From Calliphora vicina (Eukaryota; Arthropoda; Insecta; Diptera; Calliphoridae), in contig NC_088781.1 in assembly GCF_958450345.1 (NCBI RefSeq), positions 69,513,240 to 69,577,239 on the forward strand: a stretch of DNA of 64,000 nt. The letters run 5' to 3'. Shown piece after piece: positions 11,761-23,241 of the stretch. The notes beneath the pieces were generated by a model. The model saw only the letters and a list, made by a program, of their open reading frames with translations, searched no databases and was not told the DNA's origin. Position numbers and translations under genes: made by a program. Every line of letters begins with the position of its first letter. Within the stretch, counting starts at the first letter, position 1.

Positions 11761-12218
11761 GTCTACCAGCCAGAGGTATATCCCACATCCAATTAGGTGT
11801 GCCGCTACACAGTGGGGGATCTGAGAAAAAAAGTGGAAATAAATCTGTAACTTCTAAACGAGTATGGCTATAGAGGAGGTGTTGATAATTTTAATAATTT
11901 CAGATTACTTAGAACTAAAAGTTTATATTTTATTGCAAAATTTCTAAAAACTTTTTCCTTCAAAAGTCATTTCATTCAGTTCAAGATAAAAAACAAGGTT
12001 AATGGAGGTCACAGTGTAAAGTGAGTGCAGCCGTGCACCCAAAAATTGAGAAGAAACATCTAAATTTAAAAAAAGCGATCAGTAGTTTACGATATAAATA
12101 TTATCAAATTTAATTTATTTAATCTGTCAAGTAAATAAATACAGAATTAAATTTAGCGATATGATTGTAAAAAGAAGATTTCTAGAAGCAAAAATGTATT
12201 ATGTATTAACAAAAATAT

Positions 12219-12857
12219 TGTTACGAAATTGTACTTGAATTCAAATATAACGATTTTAACGGCTGATATAAAAGTAACATAATGCTTTCAAATAGCAGTG
12301 CTGTAATAGCAAACTGTAACATATCTGTGGGCATTATTAACATTGAATAAAAGCTTTCAGTTGACCATTGATTGTAAGTATGGCAACGCTGTTTTCTGCG
12401 ACCGTATATTCGAATTCGAATATTCAGTTAAAGAACATTGTAGAAAGTACACCACATATGGCGTATGTATTAGAAAGCTCTGGAATATACGAACTTTGAC
12501 AGTTAAAGATCAATCTAGAGTGCAGATGGCAGTGTTATAAATAGTGGCAGAGGTTGCAGTCGTTAGTCAGTTTATCAGAGACTCTTTTCGAATAAACATC
12601 AACTGAGTGCCTTAAAGTGTGCTGTATTTTTCAAGTGAATTCGTGTACATTATAAAGTGTGTCTGTATTTCTGCGAATTTATAAACGTGTATAAAAAAAC
12701 ATTGAGTGACTATTTAATTCTGTGGTTGTTGTACATTTTAAATAAATAAAGAGTTGTTACAATTTTTAAACTACTAAATGGCTTTTATTTGCAATCAAAA
12801 GTATCCGGTTTATTTAAATGAAATAAACCAACGTTTTGAAAAGGTTAAAACGTAACA
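12219..12857 (+). mobile_element. Solo LTR (or 3' LTR), TSD ATAT
   Basis: 639 bp from TGTTACG to CGTAACA, flanked on both sides by ATAT (12215-12218 and 12858-12861). It contains a TATA-like 'tataaatag' near 12536 and AATAAA near 12743. Related to the truncated LTR at 6935-7342 and, in reverse, to 31951-32309. A duplication immediately on both sides and no polypurine tract before it argue for an independent solo LTR rather than the 3' LTR of the gypsy copy upstream. Confidence 0.75.
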
Positions 12858-12863
12858 ATATAT

Positions 12864-13480
12864 AGTGTTACTCGTTTGGAGTACGCTGGAAACCGACTGG
12901 TTTGCAAGCAAATAGCCCAATATTTTGTGAACTGAGGGATCTAAACTTGTTTTTTGGATGTTCAGGCTGTAGGTAATATATTCGACGTCCATTCTCTTCA
13001 GCTTGTCAAACACAGTGAAAACAGTTATAATATTAAAAAATTTAGTGGTAGTGCAATTATCTTGTTCACAACTGTAAATAGTGACAGCGAGTGGCTGACC
13101 TGCAAATAATACGACTAGTCCATATTCGCATGTAAAATACAGCCCATAAGGGACTAGTCCAAATGTATATTTAACAATAACATTGGACAATAAAACCCAG
13201 CGGAGTATTCTTAAAACTACTACATGGATCACCTGAGTGGATTAGATTTGCAATCTTGTTAGCACGAAAGTATCTTCGTTCTTTAATGGATCAAGTAGTC
13301 TAATATTATTTGCAGGGTGAGCCAGTCCGTATATCGTAAGTAGTGCCTGAGTGTGTATTTAAAATGTGTAATATAAGTGTATTTATTTAAACTGTTGTTG
13401 TGTAAATTTGAATAAATAAAGAGTTATTATAATTTTTAAATTATGTACTTGGTGCTTTTATTTCCAAATAAAAGCAAAAA
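12864..13480 (+). repeat. Second, diverged LTR-like fragment
   Basis: Starts 'tgttactcg', much like the LTR start TGTTACG. Its last 120 bp ('aaataaagagttattataat', then 'gcttttatttccaaataaaa') parallel the LTR 3' part. Probably an LTR of a related family next to the solo LTR. A 140-codon antisense frame (13232-12810) runs through it and into the solo LTR and is not called a gene. Confidence 0.45.
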
Positions 13481-13489
13481 ATAATAGTT

Positions 13490-14270
13490 TTTGTCGTCAA
13501 TGGGCAATAATAAAAAGTTTTTCTTCAAATTTGTTATAGAAATAGCATAAAATCATCATCATTTCTCTATTAGCAAAGTTATAATTTCAAAACATTTTGC
13601 TTCAAAAAGTTTAGAGATTTTTTTATAGTATCATTAATTAATTAATCAAAACCATTTAGACATTTTTTCATTATAATTTCTATTTATAATAGATTCCGCT
13701 ACCCAACGATTTTGTAACTTCACAGTCATTTATTACGAGATGATAAATAAGGTTTGATGCCACTTTACAGCATGATCACATTTTGATAATTTTATTATTC
13801 AATTCGCATGATTTGCTATTAAACAAATATTAATGCAAAGATATTAGAATTAATATATCCGTTTACTTAGTAGACCAATTATAATTTCAAAACTTTAAAT
13901 ATTTAATTGTTAGTATTTTTTTGCGGAACATTTTAACCCCTTAAATCCCTGTTTTAAAAGAAACATGCCTTGAGGATTTAGGTGGTTAACATATTCTACA
14001 AAAATGTTCTCTATGACATTCTACATAAATTTGCTGAATACATTTTATATCTAAAATGTAAGGATCACATGGTTTCTTATGCCGATTTTGTTGTATAGTG
14101 TTATGTTTCAATTGGTATACATAGATATATTCTTTTTCGATTTCTGAAAAATTAAAATTTTGAGATGTGTCACATAATTTCTAGTATGTACATAAATTTA
14201 ATCGTAAACCGAAAATGGTATATAACTTTCATGCATGACACTTTCTATGTTAATGTTGTATTTGGGACTT
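13490..14270. other. A+T-rich spacer, nothing identified
   Basis: No coding, inverted-repeat or RNA signal that I can support. Confidence 0.5.
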
Positions 14271-14623
14271 AAGCCGTGTGTCCACTATCAAGTTTTCTTG
14301 CCGAAGTTGCTTCCAGAAGTGGCTTTCAGAAGTTTTTGTCGTGTAAACACGTATTAGAAGCCGACTTCCAGAAGTCATTGCTTGCAGAAATTATGTGGAA
14401 ACACGTGTTTGTTGCTTGCTGGAAGTAACTTGAACAACTTGCTGTGAACTGAAAGTGTTTTGAAGACTTGCAGAAGAAGTCGGAAGAGTAACTAAAAGAT
14501 GGTCTGTTGGAGGTATAGTCAATCTCTATAAAAAATCTGTACTGCATGCTGTACTCACATTGTGTGGAAACACGTCTGCAATTTCTTGCAGCAAGTTCGT
14601 CGAAATAACTTCAGCCGTGTGTA

Positions 14624-16737
14624 CACTACACAGAAAGAAAAAAGCACTTCTAAATTTAAGTTTATTTTACTCAAATTTAGCCAGAATTGTACTTAAAAAT
14701 TTAAGTACGATTCATACTCATTTGTACTTAGAATAAGTATAAACGGGATTGATTAAAAAAATCAAGCGGAAATGTTCTTAAAACAAGAATTAAGTAAGAA
14801 AATCTTGTTTTAAGTACAAGTGAGAAGTTAAATCAAGTAGTTAATTCTTAAACTTCAAATTAAGAGTAAGATAACTTGAAATAAGAAAAAAATTCTTATA
14901 TTGATCCATAATAGAAAAAGAGCGGTATAAACTTTACTCTCTGAGCTGCTCTCAAAGTAATTTTCTACTCGCGCTGTCGGTTAGTTACATGAATAAACAA
15001 GCAATTTCATCAGTCTGTTTTGTGAGCTCCGTGTTCCGTGTTGTTCTCTATTGTTTTCGGTATTTTGTGTTGTGTGAAAAAAGTATGAGTGAGGCAGAAG
15101 TGGTTCCGGACAAAGAAGACACCCTCCTGCTCCAGCTTCTCCAGGAGTTTCATCAGCACAGTATTTATGGGTATTTAAAAGGTAGGTCTATAATTTATTT
15201 ATGATTGTGATTTATTTATAAAACAGAATACAGCAAGTCAATCGAAAACTTTGGATAAGTTTATTTTTACATGTTTTCTTTTGGCTTACTATATTATGTT
15301 TTATAAATAGACTGTTGAATTTGCAACAAATTCTTAAAAAACAAAATAACGGTACAACGTGGTATGTACGTATAAATTTTTTGAATAAGAAATATTTTTT
15401 CATTTGAACTAACACACACATACGTATTTGCGCATATCGTTTAGAAACAGATTTTTTAAGACGCAAACAACAAAATGTGCACTTGTAAACAAATAATAAA
15501 AGAATTTTGTTCTTAGTTCAAGAATTCTCGTGCTTGATGTTTGTGTGTCTATATTATAGGCACACAAACACCTATATATATGTATTTACATGTACACAAT
15601 TTGTTGTTAGCGCCGTTGTGTGTATTAGTATAAATAACTGTTTTTTGTCCATGAACTGATGGTATTTTTGTACCACAAATGAAAAATATGTTTCTTATTG
15701 CAAAAATACAAGTACAGTCACTTAGAAAAAATATAAAAATAACTATACGATATTAATGATTTATCCTCATATTAATAAATAATTTTTAAATTTATTAAAG
15801 GTTTATAAAACGACTGTTGATGGAAATATTGTTTTATAAACCTTTGAAAATTGTTCATGAATATGGGGGTAAATCTCTAATATTGTGTAGTTAATATTAT
15901 AAATGAATTTATAAACAATTTTTATATTATATCATTTGTTTGTACATTCTTAGGTAACATACAACAGCTTGCAATATATGAAAGGTGAAAACATTAAGGA
16001 AGCAATACCTCCTCTTGGTCTTCGAATCGAATTTGGGAAGAAGCTTTTAAGTGGAAAAAATACAGGTAAGCATTTAATAATACTGATTTTTGCAAATATA
16101 ATTTAATAAATCTTAATCTTATTCTATAGTTTGTCGTCGATGACGACACAATCCAAAGGTGGCAACTGGCTAATTGAAGAAGATGACTTCCGTGGCAAAG
16201 GAGCTTTAAAATTGTTAAATTGTAAATTTTTTTATCTCATATTGTTAGTATGTATTATTAAATATTAAATTTTTAAAACAAAACAAAATAAAATTTATTA
16301 AAAATAAAAAATAATGTGTTTTTCTTAAATCAATCTTAGTTTGGCTTACATCAAGTACGAATTCGAGCTTAAATCAATCCTATTTTTGGATTATATCAAG
16401 TACGAATTCGTGCTTAAATCTAGTTCAGAATTCTTGAAATAAGCTCATTTTGCGTTTAATTCAATCTCGGACATTCTTAAATCAATCCGATTTTTGGATT
16501 ATATCAAGTATGAATTCGTGCTTAAAACAAGTTTAGAATTCTTGAATCAAGCTCATTTTAAGATTAATTCAATCTCGGCCGTACTTAGGGAGAGCTAAAA
16601 TTAAGATTTTTGGTCTTGATGAATCTGTACTTGAATCAAGTATTATGTACTCGGTTTAAGAAAATCCATACTTACCCTACTATTGACACCGCTCCGGATT
16701 GATTTAAGTACGGATTACTCAATTTTTTTTATGAGTG
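14624..16737. mobile_element. TA-flanked TIR element carrying a small gene
   Basis: Left end CACTACACAGAAAGAAAAAA and right end TTTTTTTTATGAGTG are imperfect inverted repeats, with TA on both sides (14622-14623, 16738-16739). Removing it restores a continuous 'agccgtgtgtaccatg'. Both subterminal zones are dense in 'cttaa' and 'aagtac'. The right zone has two direct repeats of about 118 bp (near 16368 and 16486) sharing 'ggattatatcaagta' and 'gaattcgtgcttaaa'. Between the two zones lies an intron-containing small gene. TA duplication suggests a Tc1/mariner-like or related mechanism. Confidence 0.7.
15085..16145 (+). CDS. Small spliced SAM-like protein inside a transposon
   Basis: Exon 1 is read from ATG 15085 ('MSEAEVVPDKEDTLLLQLLQ', then 'EFHQHSIYGYLK') to a strong donor 'aaag|gtaggt' at 15181. 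Exon 2 starts after 'ttcttag' (15953) and ends at the donor 'acag|gtaag' (16065). It reads 'LQYMKGENIKEAIPPLGLRI' and 'EFGKKLLSGKN', very like the last helices of SAM domains found in many insect orphan proteins ('I.eliP.lG.r.kf...l'). Exon 3 begins after 'attctatag' (16130) and stops within a few codons. AATAAA follows near 16286. The best donor and acceptor leave exons 1 and 2 out of frame, so splicing uses a weaker pair (15185 to about 15968) or the gene is decayed. Function unknown; SAM domains usually mediate oligomerisation. Confidence 0.45.
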
Positions 16738-16744
16738 TACCATG

Positions 16745-17175
16745 TTTTCGAGTTATTTTCCAAATTTGTAAAAACGGACAAAAAAAAATTTGTTTCGAGT
16801 AATGAAAAAACATTTGATAATTGAAAACCAAGAAAGTTTTCCTGAATTATGGGACACGCCCTTAAAAGGCTATAAGAATAAAATTAAAATAAAGAAACCA
16901 GCATCACTCAATTTCTCAACCAAACACTTCTTTTTGTTGAAAATGGGCAATATCGGCCCATGATTTCAGCTAGCCCCCATAAAAATGTTTGAAAAGTAAT
17001 AAATATTTTGATTATGTTGTAATCCTGATAAAATTTTGCTCAAATTAGTTCCAAGTATCTGTAAAGTATGGCGAACATCGGTCCATAGTCCCCAAACCAG
17101 GTCCCTAATAGAAAATAACTTGAACACTACCACTTCTTTTTGTTTTTTTTTTAATTTGTTTTTTCTTTCTAATTA
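16745..17175. repeat. Degenerate 'cggcccat...agccccca' repeat
   Basis: Pieces such as 'aatatcggcccatgatttca' and 'catcggtccatagtcccc' belong to the dispersed family that fills 23.9-29.7 kb. No gene. Confidence 0.4.
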
Positions 17176-17751
17176 AATATGCTGCGGTGGCAGCTGTCAT
17201 TCGTAAAAAAGCAAAGTCTACTGCAAGCTGTACTCACATTGTGTGGAAACACGTCTGCAATTTCTTGCAACAAGTTCTTCGTAATAACTTCTACAAACTA
17301 CTACAAACCGAAACTTGCAGACTTCCGCAAATTTCGGTTTGAGTGGAAACACTTCAGCAAATACTTGCAGAAGTTCTTCCGCAAGTGACTTGCTAGTGGA
17401 CACACGGCTATACGATGCTACAGAATGTATAAATCGATGCAAAAAGTCGATGAATATATGATGATATCTGTCATTGAAATCAGAAATTACTGATGGAAAA
17501 TTGCACTAAAATCTGAATGTAGTTGTAGGAATAACTATAGTAAAAATCAGGTTTTCAAAATAAGAAAATTATAATTATAGCTCATATATCTTGAAATAAT
17601 TAAGTACTGAAAAATATATATAGGTACATACATGAATGAAATAAACCTAAGTATATCTAATTTCTAATGTTTTTTAACAATACGAAGAAAAGGATAAATA
17701 TTTAAGACTATGTAAACTACTTTATATAAATATTGTATGTATGTAATTATG

Positions 17752-17782
17752 TTTGTAAGTAAGTAAGTAAGTAAGTAAGTAT
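17752..17782. repeat. (GTAA)n microsatellite
   Basis: Six to seven uninterrupted GTAA units, flanked by 'gtatgtatgtaa'-type sequence. Confidence 0.85.
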
Positions 17783-18066
17783 GTATTTATATATATAATA
17801 ATTGATATATAATTTATTATGAATACTTATACTATAGTCTTATAGTACAGACCATAGTTTAGTTTTTTTAATTATTGTTTTTATTAACTTAGTTTAAAGC
17901 TTTATTTTTAGTATAATTTAGAGTTGTTTTTAATAAGTCTTGCTTTATGAGAATTTTGTAAAATTAAAAAATATTAATGTAAATAATTTTGGTATTGTGT
18001 TAATATAACCCAATTTGGGTCAAGTAGTGAGTGAATAACAAACAGATCGATTCAAAGTTGCTACGT

Positions 18067-20221
18067 TTATCTGTGGCAATAGCAAAACATTTTCAGGGCA
18101 TAATCATCGATGCAGTAACTTTGACTGCTGTAGAGATTTATGCGACTTATAGTGCCTGTCAATGCAGTGCTATAACTTGACATTCGGACAGTCGATTCGA
18201 AAAGACCGAGGCCGGGTTTTGTCTGCAGACGCAGTGTTATGTCAATTGAATAATCACTGACACCTAATTCCTTTACGATTTTATGATGAGGCGCTGCTAC
18301 TGTAGCATCTGTTATTGAGTTCAAGTACAAAACACGACATTGAGGATGATCTTTAAGCCGATCATTTATTAATTTGACAATGTAACGTGCTGCTCGTTGT
18401 ACACGGCCATCGTTGGTGGGTAACTCTTGGCGCTGATGGCAACTGCACCAATGTGAAGCAATGTATGCATTTTCGCAAGTTCGACTTTTAGGAATGGGCA
18501 TAAAGAGGCTGATGCTTCGAGGCATGCTTGTATCAGGATCGTTCAGCTCAGCGCTTCGTTTGATCAATTGCTTGGCACTTAACTTGCGTAAGTCGAGGAG
18601 ATCCAACATTGTAGCATGAAGATCGTAGGGTGTTGATAAACGTTTTGCATTCGCTTCTAAATTGGCCACAGCCTCTGGATATTTTTGTTTGAACCAGGGT
18701 GGATAGAGTGCTATAAGAAGTGGCAGACGCTCTTCCATCATGCCCTGGTATGTCTTACGAAATGATCCCCATCTTATGCCATGATCACTCATAAGGAATA
18801 TAATTGTGCGATTGAGAATTCCGTTCGCGTCGAACTTTTCCAAGAGATGTTTTATGTCTTCGTCGAATAACATGGGCATATTAAATAGGTCATGCGTCAT
18901 TGCAACTGTCCAAAAGAAAGCAAAAAAGTTTTCATTCTTCATCACCGGTATCAGTTTATGAATATACTCGAGCAGAACATCAGCTGTCCGTCGTCCACCC
19001 ATGCATAGAGCCACATTTAAACGCTTCTCATTACTGATATGTCGTTCCATCTCCAGCAGTATTGGACGAAGATAGTAATCGGTAGGGGGCTTTTTGAATC
19101 CTGAATGTCGCCAGTTGAATAGACTCAGAGCACCAACATCTTCGGCGTAGACGGTTTTAAAACCAGCTTCTTTATATCGTTTCCATATTAGAGAACAGTT
19201 GTCATAAACACTAGATGAAAATTTAGCAGGTGGACCTAGACAGGAAATGGCCACCTCATCTTCGTCGAAGCCTGTTAAAACCGGCATTAAATTGGGGTAA
19301 GTATTATCGCCCACCTTGTTGTAGCCCCAAAATTCAATATGATTCAGTTTGTTGTGTATATAGGAAGCACTTGAACGCATTTGGCGCAAAAAATTCAAAT
19401 GTGATACACTGTCCATACCCAAGATCATAACCGACAGGCGATTATCGTTCTGGGTTGCAGTATGATTATCTGTTTTAATGCGAGATGAATTCGACGAATT
19501 TGACGTTGTTGAACTCCTTAAGTCATCCTCTTCCACCAACAATTCATCCCTTTGAGTACTACTTGTTATGCAATTTGAGGCAATATTTTCAATGACAAAG
19601 AAATGAAAATCTTTGTAGATAATATTTTCTTCATTATTTTTCGGCCAGCACTCGACCATTATGAATTCAATGCCCGGCTTAACAGGCATGTTTCTATTGT
19701 AGTCAAGCTGAAACGGAACTGGCTCTAAATATTGATTGTGTTGATCATTAATTCGTCGTATTTCTGTGTAGTTGCAACACAAATCGGACAAGTCTCGTAT
19801 TTCATACAAATCATAGATTTCCTTTGAGTTCATATTCAACATGAGGACTGCACCACCAACATCACTGGTGCGCATTAAAGCTTTTTTGCATGAAAAATTT
19901 CTAGGCTTGTACATGAATTGAATGATATTGTCATCGGTGACAGGGAAGTAAGGCATACGGCATCCAGGCAAATCAATAAAATATGCCTGGGTTATGTTAT
20001 AGTCAGCATCAATGCGAGCGATAAACTCAAAGCGGTCTCGCAAATGTATTAATTTCGTCTTCAAATTAAAATCTATGAAAATGTAAGAAAAGAAACATAT
20101 GCACAGAACCACTATGATTATCTTCTTGAAGTGTTTTCGTTTCTTCGTCATATTGTAGTAGCGATAGTAAAACTGTAAATCACGTTTCGTCATATATCGT
20201 GGATCCAATAGATATTTTCCT
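18067..20221 (-). CDS. DUF229 family membrane protein (sulfatase/phosphatase-like fold)
   Basis: The only clear host gene. The last exon starts at a splice acceptor ('tttttttttcag', AG at 20222-20223). The first good start is ATG 20193-20191, giving about 708 residues; the open frame upstream to 20319 reads through intron. Residues about 20-40 after a basic stretch form one membrane anchor ('IIIVVLCICFFSYIFIDF'), so a type II protein with a lumenal or extracellular body is likely. The DUF229 core follows: 'MILGMDSVSH' (about residue 256), 'NTYPNLMPVLTGF', 'FFAFFWTVAMTHDLFN', the metal-site-like 'MSDHGIRWG' (about residue 468), and a Cys-rich C-terminal region 'HWCSCHQ'. DUF229 belongs to the alkaline-phosphatase/sulfatase superfamily; substrates in flies are not known. 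Upstream non-coding exon(s) were not found. Candidate poly(A) signals (AATAAA on the minus strand) lie near 17902. Confidence 0.9.
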
Positions 20222-20339
20222 CTGAAAAAAAAAAATTTAAAAGAAAAATAATCTTTAAATGATACATTTTTTATAAATAAAAATAAATTTAAAAAAAAAT
20301 CGGGTAACAGTTTTTTCATTGAAGCCTATAGATCCGTAT

Positions 20340-20769
20340 GTTTGAAAATTCGAATATTTAATATACGGTAATACTGGTACCCTTTATATTTCGTAATAAA
20401 ATGAAACCTCCATTAATAAAAAAATCAGAGATGTATCTGGTACTTTTTATGAATTCAAAGTTCTTGGTGATAAAATCGGGTGAAAACAGTACCCGTATAA
20501 CCTTATGATAACTTTTATATCTTCTAAACATACTATCAGCTAATTAAAAATTTAAATGTCTCCTGCTCTAATCAATTTATAGCGCAGATCATAATATTTA
20601 TGTGTTGAAAATAGTATCCAGTTTTGGTTCTTCAAAATCTCGTTTTTTTGTGAATCGGTTAATTTAAAATGTAGATATTTTTAATTATATATTTTATTTT
20701 CAATAAATTTGACTTCATTAGATTAGATTTAGATTTTGTTCTTAAGATTTTATTTTATCATTTCGTGTG
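20340..20769. other. 5' flank or intron of DUF229 gene
   Basis: A+T-rich, no repeat or coding signal recognised; probably intron upstream of the coding exon. Confidence 0.4.
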
Positions 20770-21005
20770 CTTAGTGTACAAGTTTTATTATCTTGAGTTA
20801 CAAAATATTTATTTTGATAGATATCCCACTCGCATTAGGTCTTAAAGGAATAGAACCAAGCTTTTGTTTGAGCTAAAAAAAAATTTAAAAATGGTCCATT
20901 TTGAAGAAAAAAAAGTCAACAAAGTTTGAAGAAAGAGTTATTTAAGCTAAGAACAATAGGTAATAAGATACATGGATAAAAAAAACACCTGCTTGGCCAA
21001 AATGT
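20770..21005 (-). mobile_element. Terminal remnant of the large 46.2-53.1 kb transposon family
   Basis: Contains 'cttgagttacaaaatattta', 'gatagatatcccactcgcat', 'aagctaagaacaataggtaa' and 'acacctgcttggccaaaatg', in the same order as 51180-52930 without the MITE. One subrepeat unit is left and the extreme end is missing. It shows the family has, or had, other copies. Confidence 0.7.
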
Positions 21006-21036
21006 CAAGTTTGTTCGTTTGACAATCACGCCTAAA

Positions 21037-21503
21037 GCTGGGTTTCCGCATACACCGTAATCGGCGCCGATAACGAAAACTGAAAAACGTTGGTGTTCAT
21101 CACCGTCTCGTTTCTGAATTGTTTTCGTTTCAGTTGGGTGCGTTGCGGCATAAACGAAATTATTTTTTAATTTTGGATGTCGCACATTAAATAGAATTTC
21201 ATTATTTTTGACAAAATCTATTATTTTTCCTCTTCCAATAAAGAAAATTTATTTTTTTTATACATTTTGATTTTATTAAAATTAGAAAAAAAAAAAATAT
21301 TAAAATTATTTCATTCCTACAGCACCGAAAACAACCTACTTGAAGTTGTTTTCGTTCCGGCCCCAAATGATAGGTTTTTCGTTACTGATCGGTGCCGTTT
21401 CGTTCCCAATTTTCGTTGCCGATTTCTGAAACGAACTTTTTTTCGGTGAAAATGTATGGAATTTCGATTTCGGTACCGATTACGGTGTATGCGGAAACGT
21501 AGC
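21037..21503. mobile_element. 467-bp MITE, TIR ends GTTTCCGCATACACCGTAATC
   Basis: Left 'gtttccgcatacaccgtaat' and right 'attacggtgtatgcggaaac' are inverted repeats that extend to about 50 bp with mismatches ('cggcgccgataacgaaaac' versus 'tttcggtaccg'). Further 'cgttttcg' and 'ggtaccga' motifs lie inside. No target duplication clearly seen; no coding region. Confidence 0.7.
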
Positions 21504-22624
21504 GTAAACGGGAAAAATTGGTTCCCTTAATTTTTTTAAACATTGAATATTTGTTGCAAGGATAACATTTTTAATTTATATCACTATAGTCACAAAAATA
21601 GGTATTTAGAAAGTACATTTTCAAAAGTCTATCTTCAAGGGGTATGTCTGTTTATTTGTTTATTGGTTTGTACCTTATAGGAGGCTAAACCCCTGGTCCG
21701 ATGCTCTTGACATTTTTATCGTAAATTCCTATGTATTTAGGGTTGCCAGACGGCCTGGAATGGCCTGGATTGTCCAGTTTTTTTGTGTCTTGTCCAGTTT
21801 CCAGCTAAAACACAATTTGTCCAGTTCAAAAATAAATTATTTCATTTCGGAAAATATTTTTTTTATTAATTATATTTATTTATTAATAGATATTTAGTAG
21901 AAGAACAAATTGTATAGTTATACAATTGTGAAATGTATATTCACTTGAATTTATTCCTTACAGTGATTAGTACCTAGCCAGCAACCGACCGATTAATTTG
22001 TTGTAATGATGATGAAGAATATATAGATGATGGTTTGTCAGATTCATATTTGTAGTTTATGTATAACGTAATGCATGAATTAAGCCCTATTAAGTTATTC
22101 CTGTACTATTATAGAACTGTGCAATAAGTAATCTTTTAAATTGGTTAAAATATGGAAGCAAAGTAGTAACTATTTTAAAAAATATTTCGTCTCTCGAAAC
22201 AAAAACTCTAAAATTCGAAGCAAATCAATTTTTAAAAATTGATATTACGAACTTATAGCAATGATATTATTTCGGAGACGAATCACATTATATCAATTTA
22301 ATACAATCACTTTTATCGTGGGATAACTTATCAGAGCTTCCAAAGTTTTAGAAATGACATATATAATTGACAACATGTTGTACAATGACTTTTGCTGCAT
22401 GCGAGAAGCCTTTGATAATTTCAATTGATATGATACGGTCCATTTAAAAAAAATGCCATAAAAATAACTTACACAATCTATATAAAGGATTGAAAGAATT
22501 ATTAATATTTTAAATAATCTATACACATAAGAAAGGAATAGAATGCTTTTCGACCTAATAATGGCTGAAATTTGCATAAGGCTAAATTTTGATTAAAGTT
22601 GAAAACATTTTAAAGCAAAAGATT

Positions 22625-22737
22625 TAGGTCCTAATTTTGTAAATCACGTCACCAAAGTGATATTTATGTGCATAGCAAAAATAAAATTTCACACATTTCA
22701 GAAATTTGTTTTTGTGATTTACAAAATTAGGGCCTTA
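22625..22737. mobile_element. Short MITE, TIR TAGGTCCTAATTTTG
   Basis: Left 'taggtcctaattttgtaaat' and right 'atttacaaaattagggcctt' are inverted. A longer member of the family is at 35720-35928. Confidence 0.7.
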
Positions 22738-22740
22738 TAC

Positions 22741-23241
22741 TATGTTCACAATTGCAAAGTTAATCATCTCAAACGTGATTAAGCTCTAATCACTTCAAAA
22801 TCGAGATGATTATCCATACATTTAAATGATTTGTTAATCACTTTAAATTGACATAATTAAAATTTAATCACTTCATTAATCACATAGAATCACCTGAACA
22901 TACCTCAAACCGACTATGATGTAGCATCGGCCACCTTTCAGTGTAGTACCGGTAAATAAATTTTGACAGAAGTTTTTTTTCCTTAAAAAACCTTAAATAA
23001 TTCATCAATGTTCACAATTTCATAATTAAAAAGTTTAAAAAATCTGCTGATATCTTTAATAAAGTATTTATTTCCATATTTAATGCCTTAAAGAAATACC
23101 AATTTGTTTGTTCTTTTTTTTATTTATCAACTTAATCATTTTAGTGTCAACTTAATCATCTCAAATGTAATGTGAACGGCTTTGATTAACTTAATCAAAA
23201 TTTTGCTTAAACGCGTTTAAAAGCCCAAGTGAGAACATTGC
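22741..23241. mobile_element. Probable MITE with 'aatcatctcaaa' subterminal repeats
   Basis: Left 'atgttcacaattgcaaagtt' and right 'caagtgagaacattgcat' are loosely inverted. 'taatcatctcaaa' and 'aatcacttcaaa' occur repeatedly near both sides. Confidence 0.45.

Larger units (their letters stand above)
14272..17409. mobile_element. TIR element (AGCCGTGTGTCCACTA), holds a nested element
   Basis: Perfect 16-bp inverted ends at 14272-14287 and 17394-17409. Both subterminal regions are filled with 'cttgcagaagt' and 'aacttgc' motifs. A stretch of about 70 bp around 14540-14610 ('actcacattgtgtggaaaca', then 'gtctgcaatttcttgca') recurs in direct orientation at 17220-17290. The centre is occupied by the TA-flanked element 14624-16737. 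No own transposase seen and no clear target duplication. Confidence 0.65.

Noticed and set aside
12219..12857. Reading this LTR as the 3' LTR of the gypsy copy at 6935
   Set aside because: ATAT lies directly on both sides and no polypurine tract precedes it, so a separate solo LTR is simpler; not fully excluded.
12810..13232. 140-codon minus-strand frame with hydrophobic, membrane-like composition
   Set aside because: It runs antisense through an LTR-like fragment and into the solo LTR, crossing the target duplication. I recognise no family, and a gene here is not supported.
16300..16600. CRISPR-like array from the two ~118-bp repeats
   Set aside because: Eukaryotic sequence, only two long units without spacers; these are transposon subterminal repeats.
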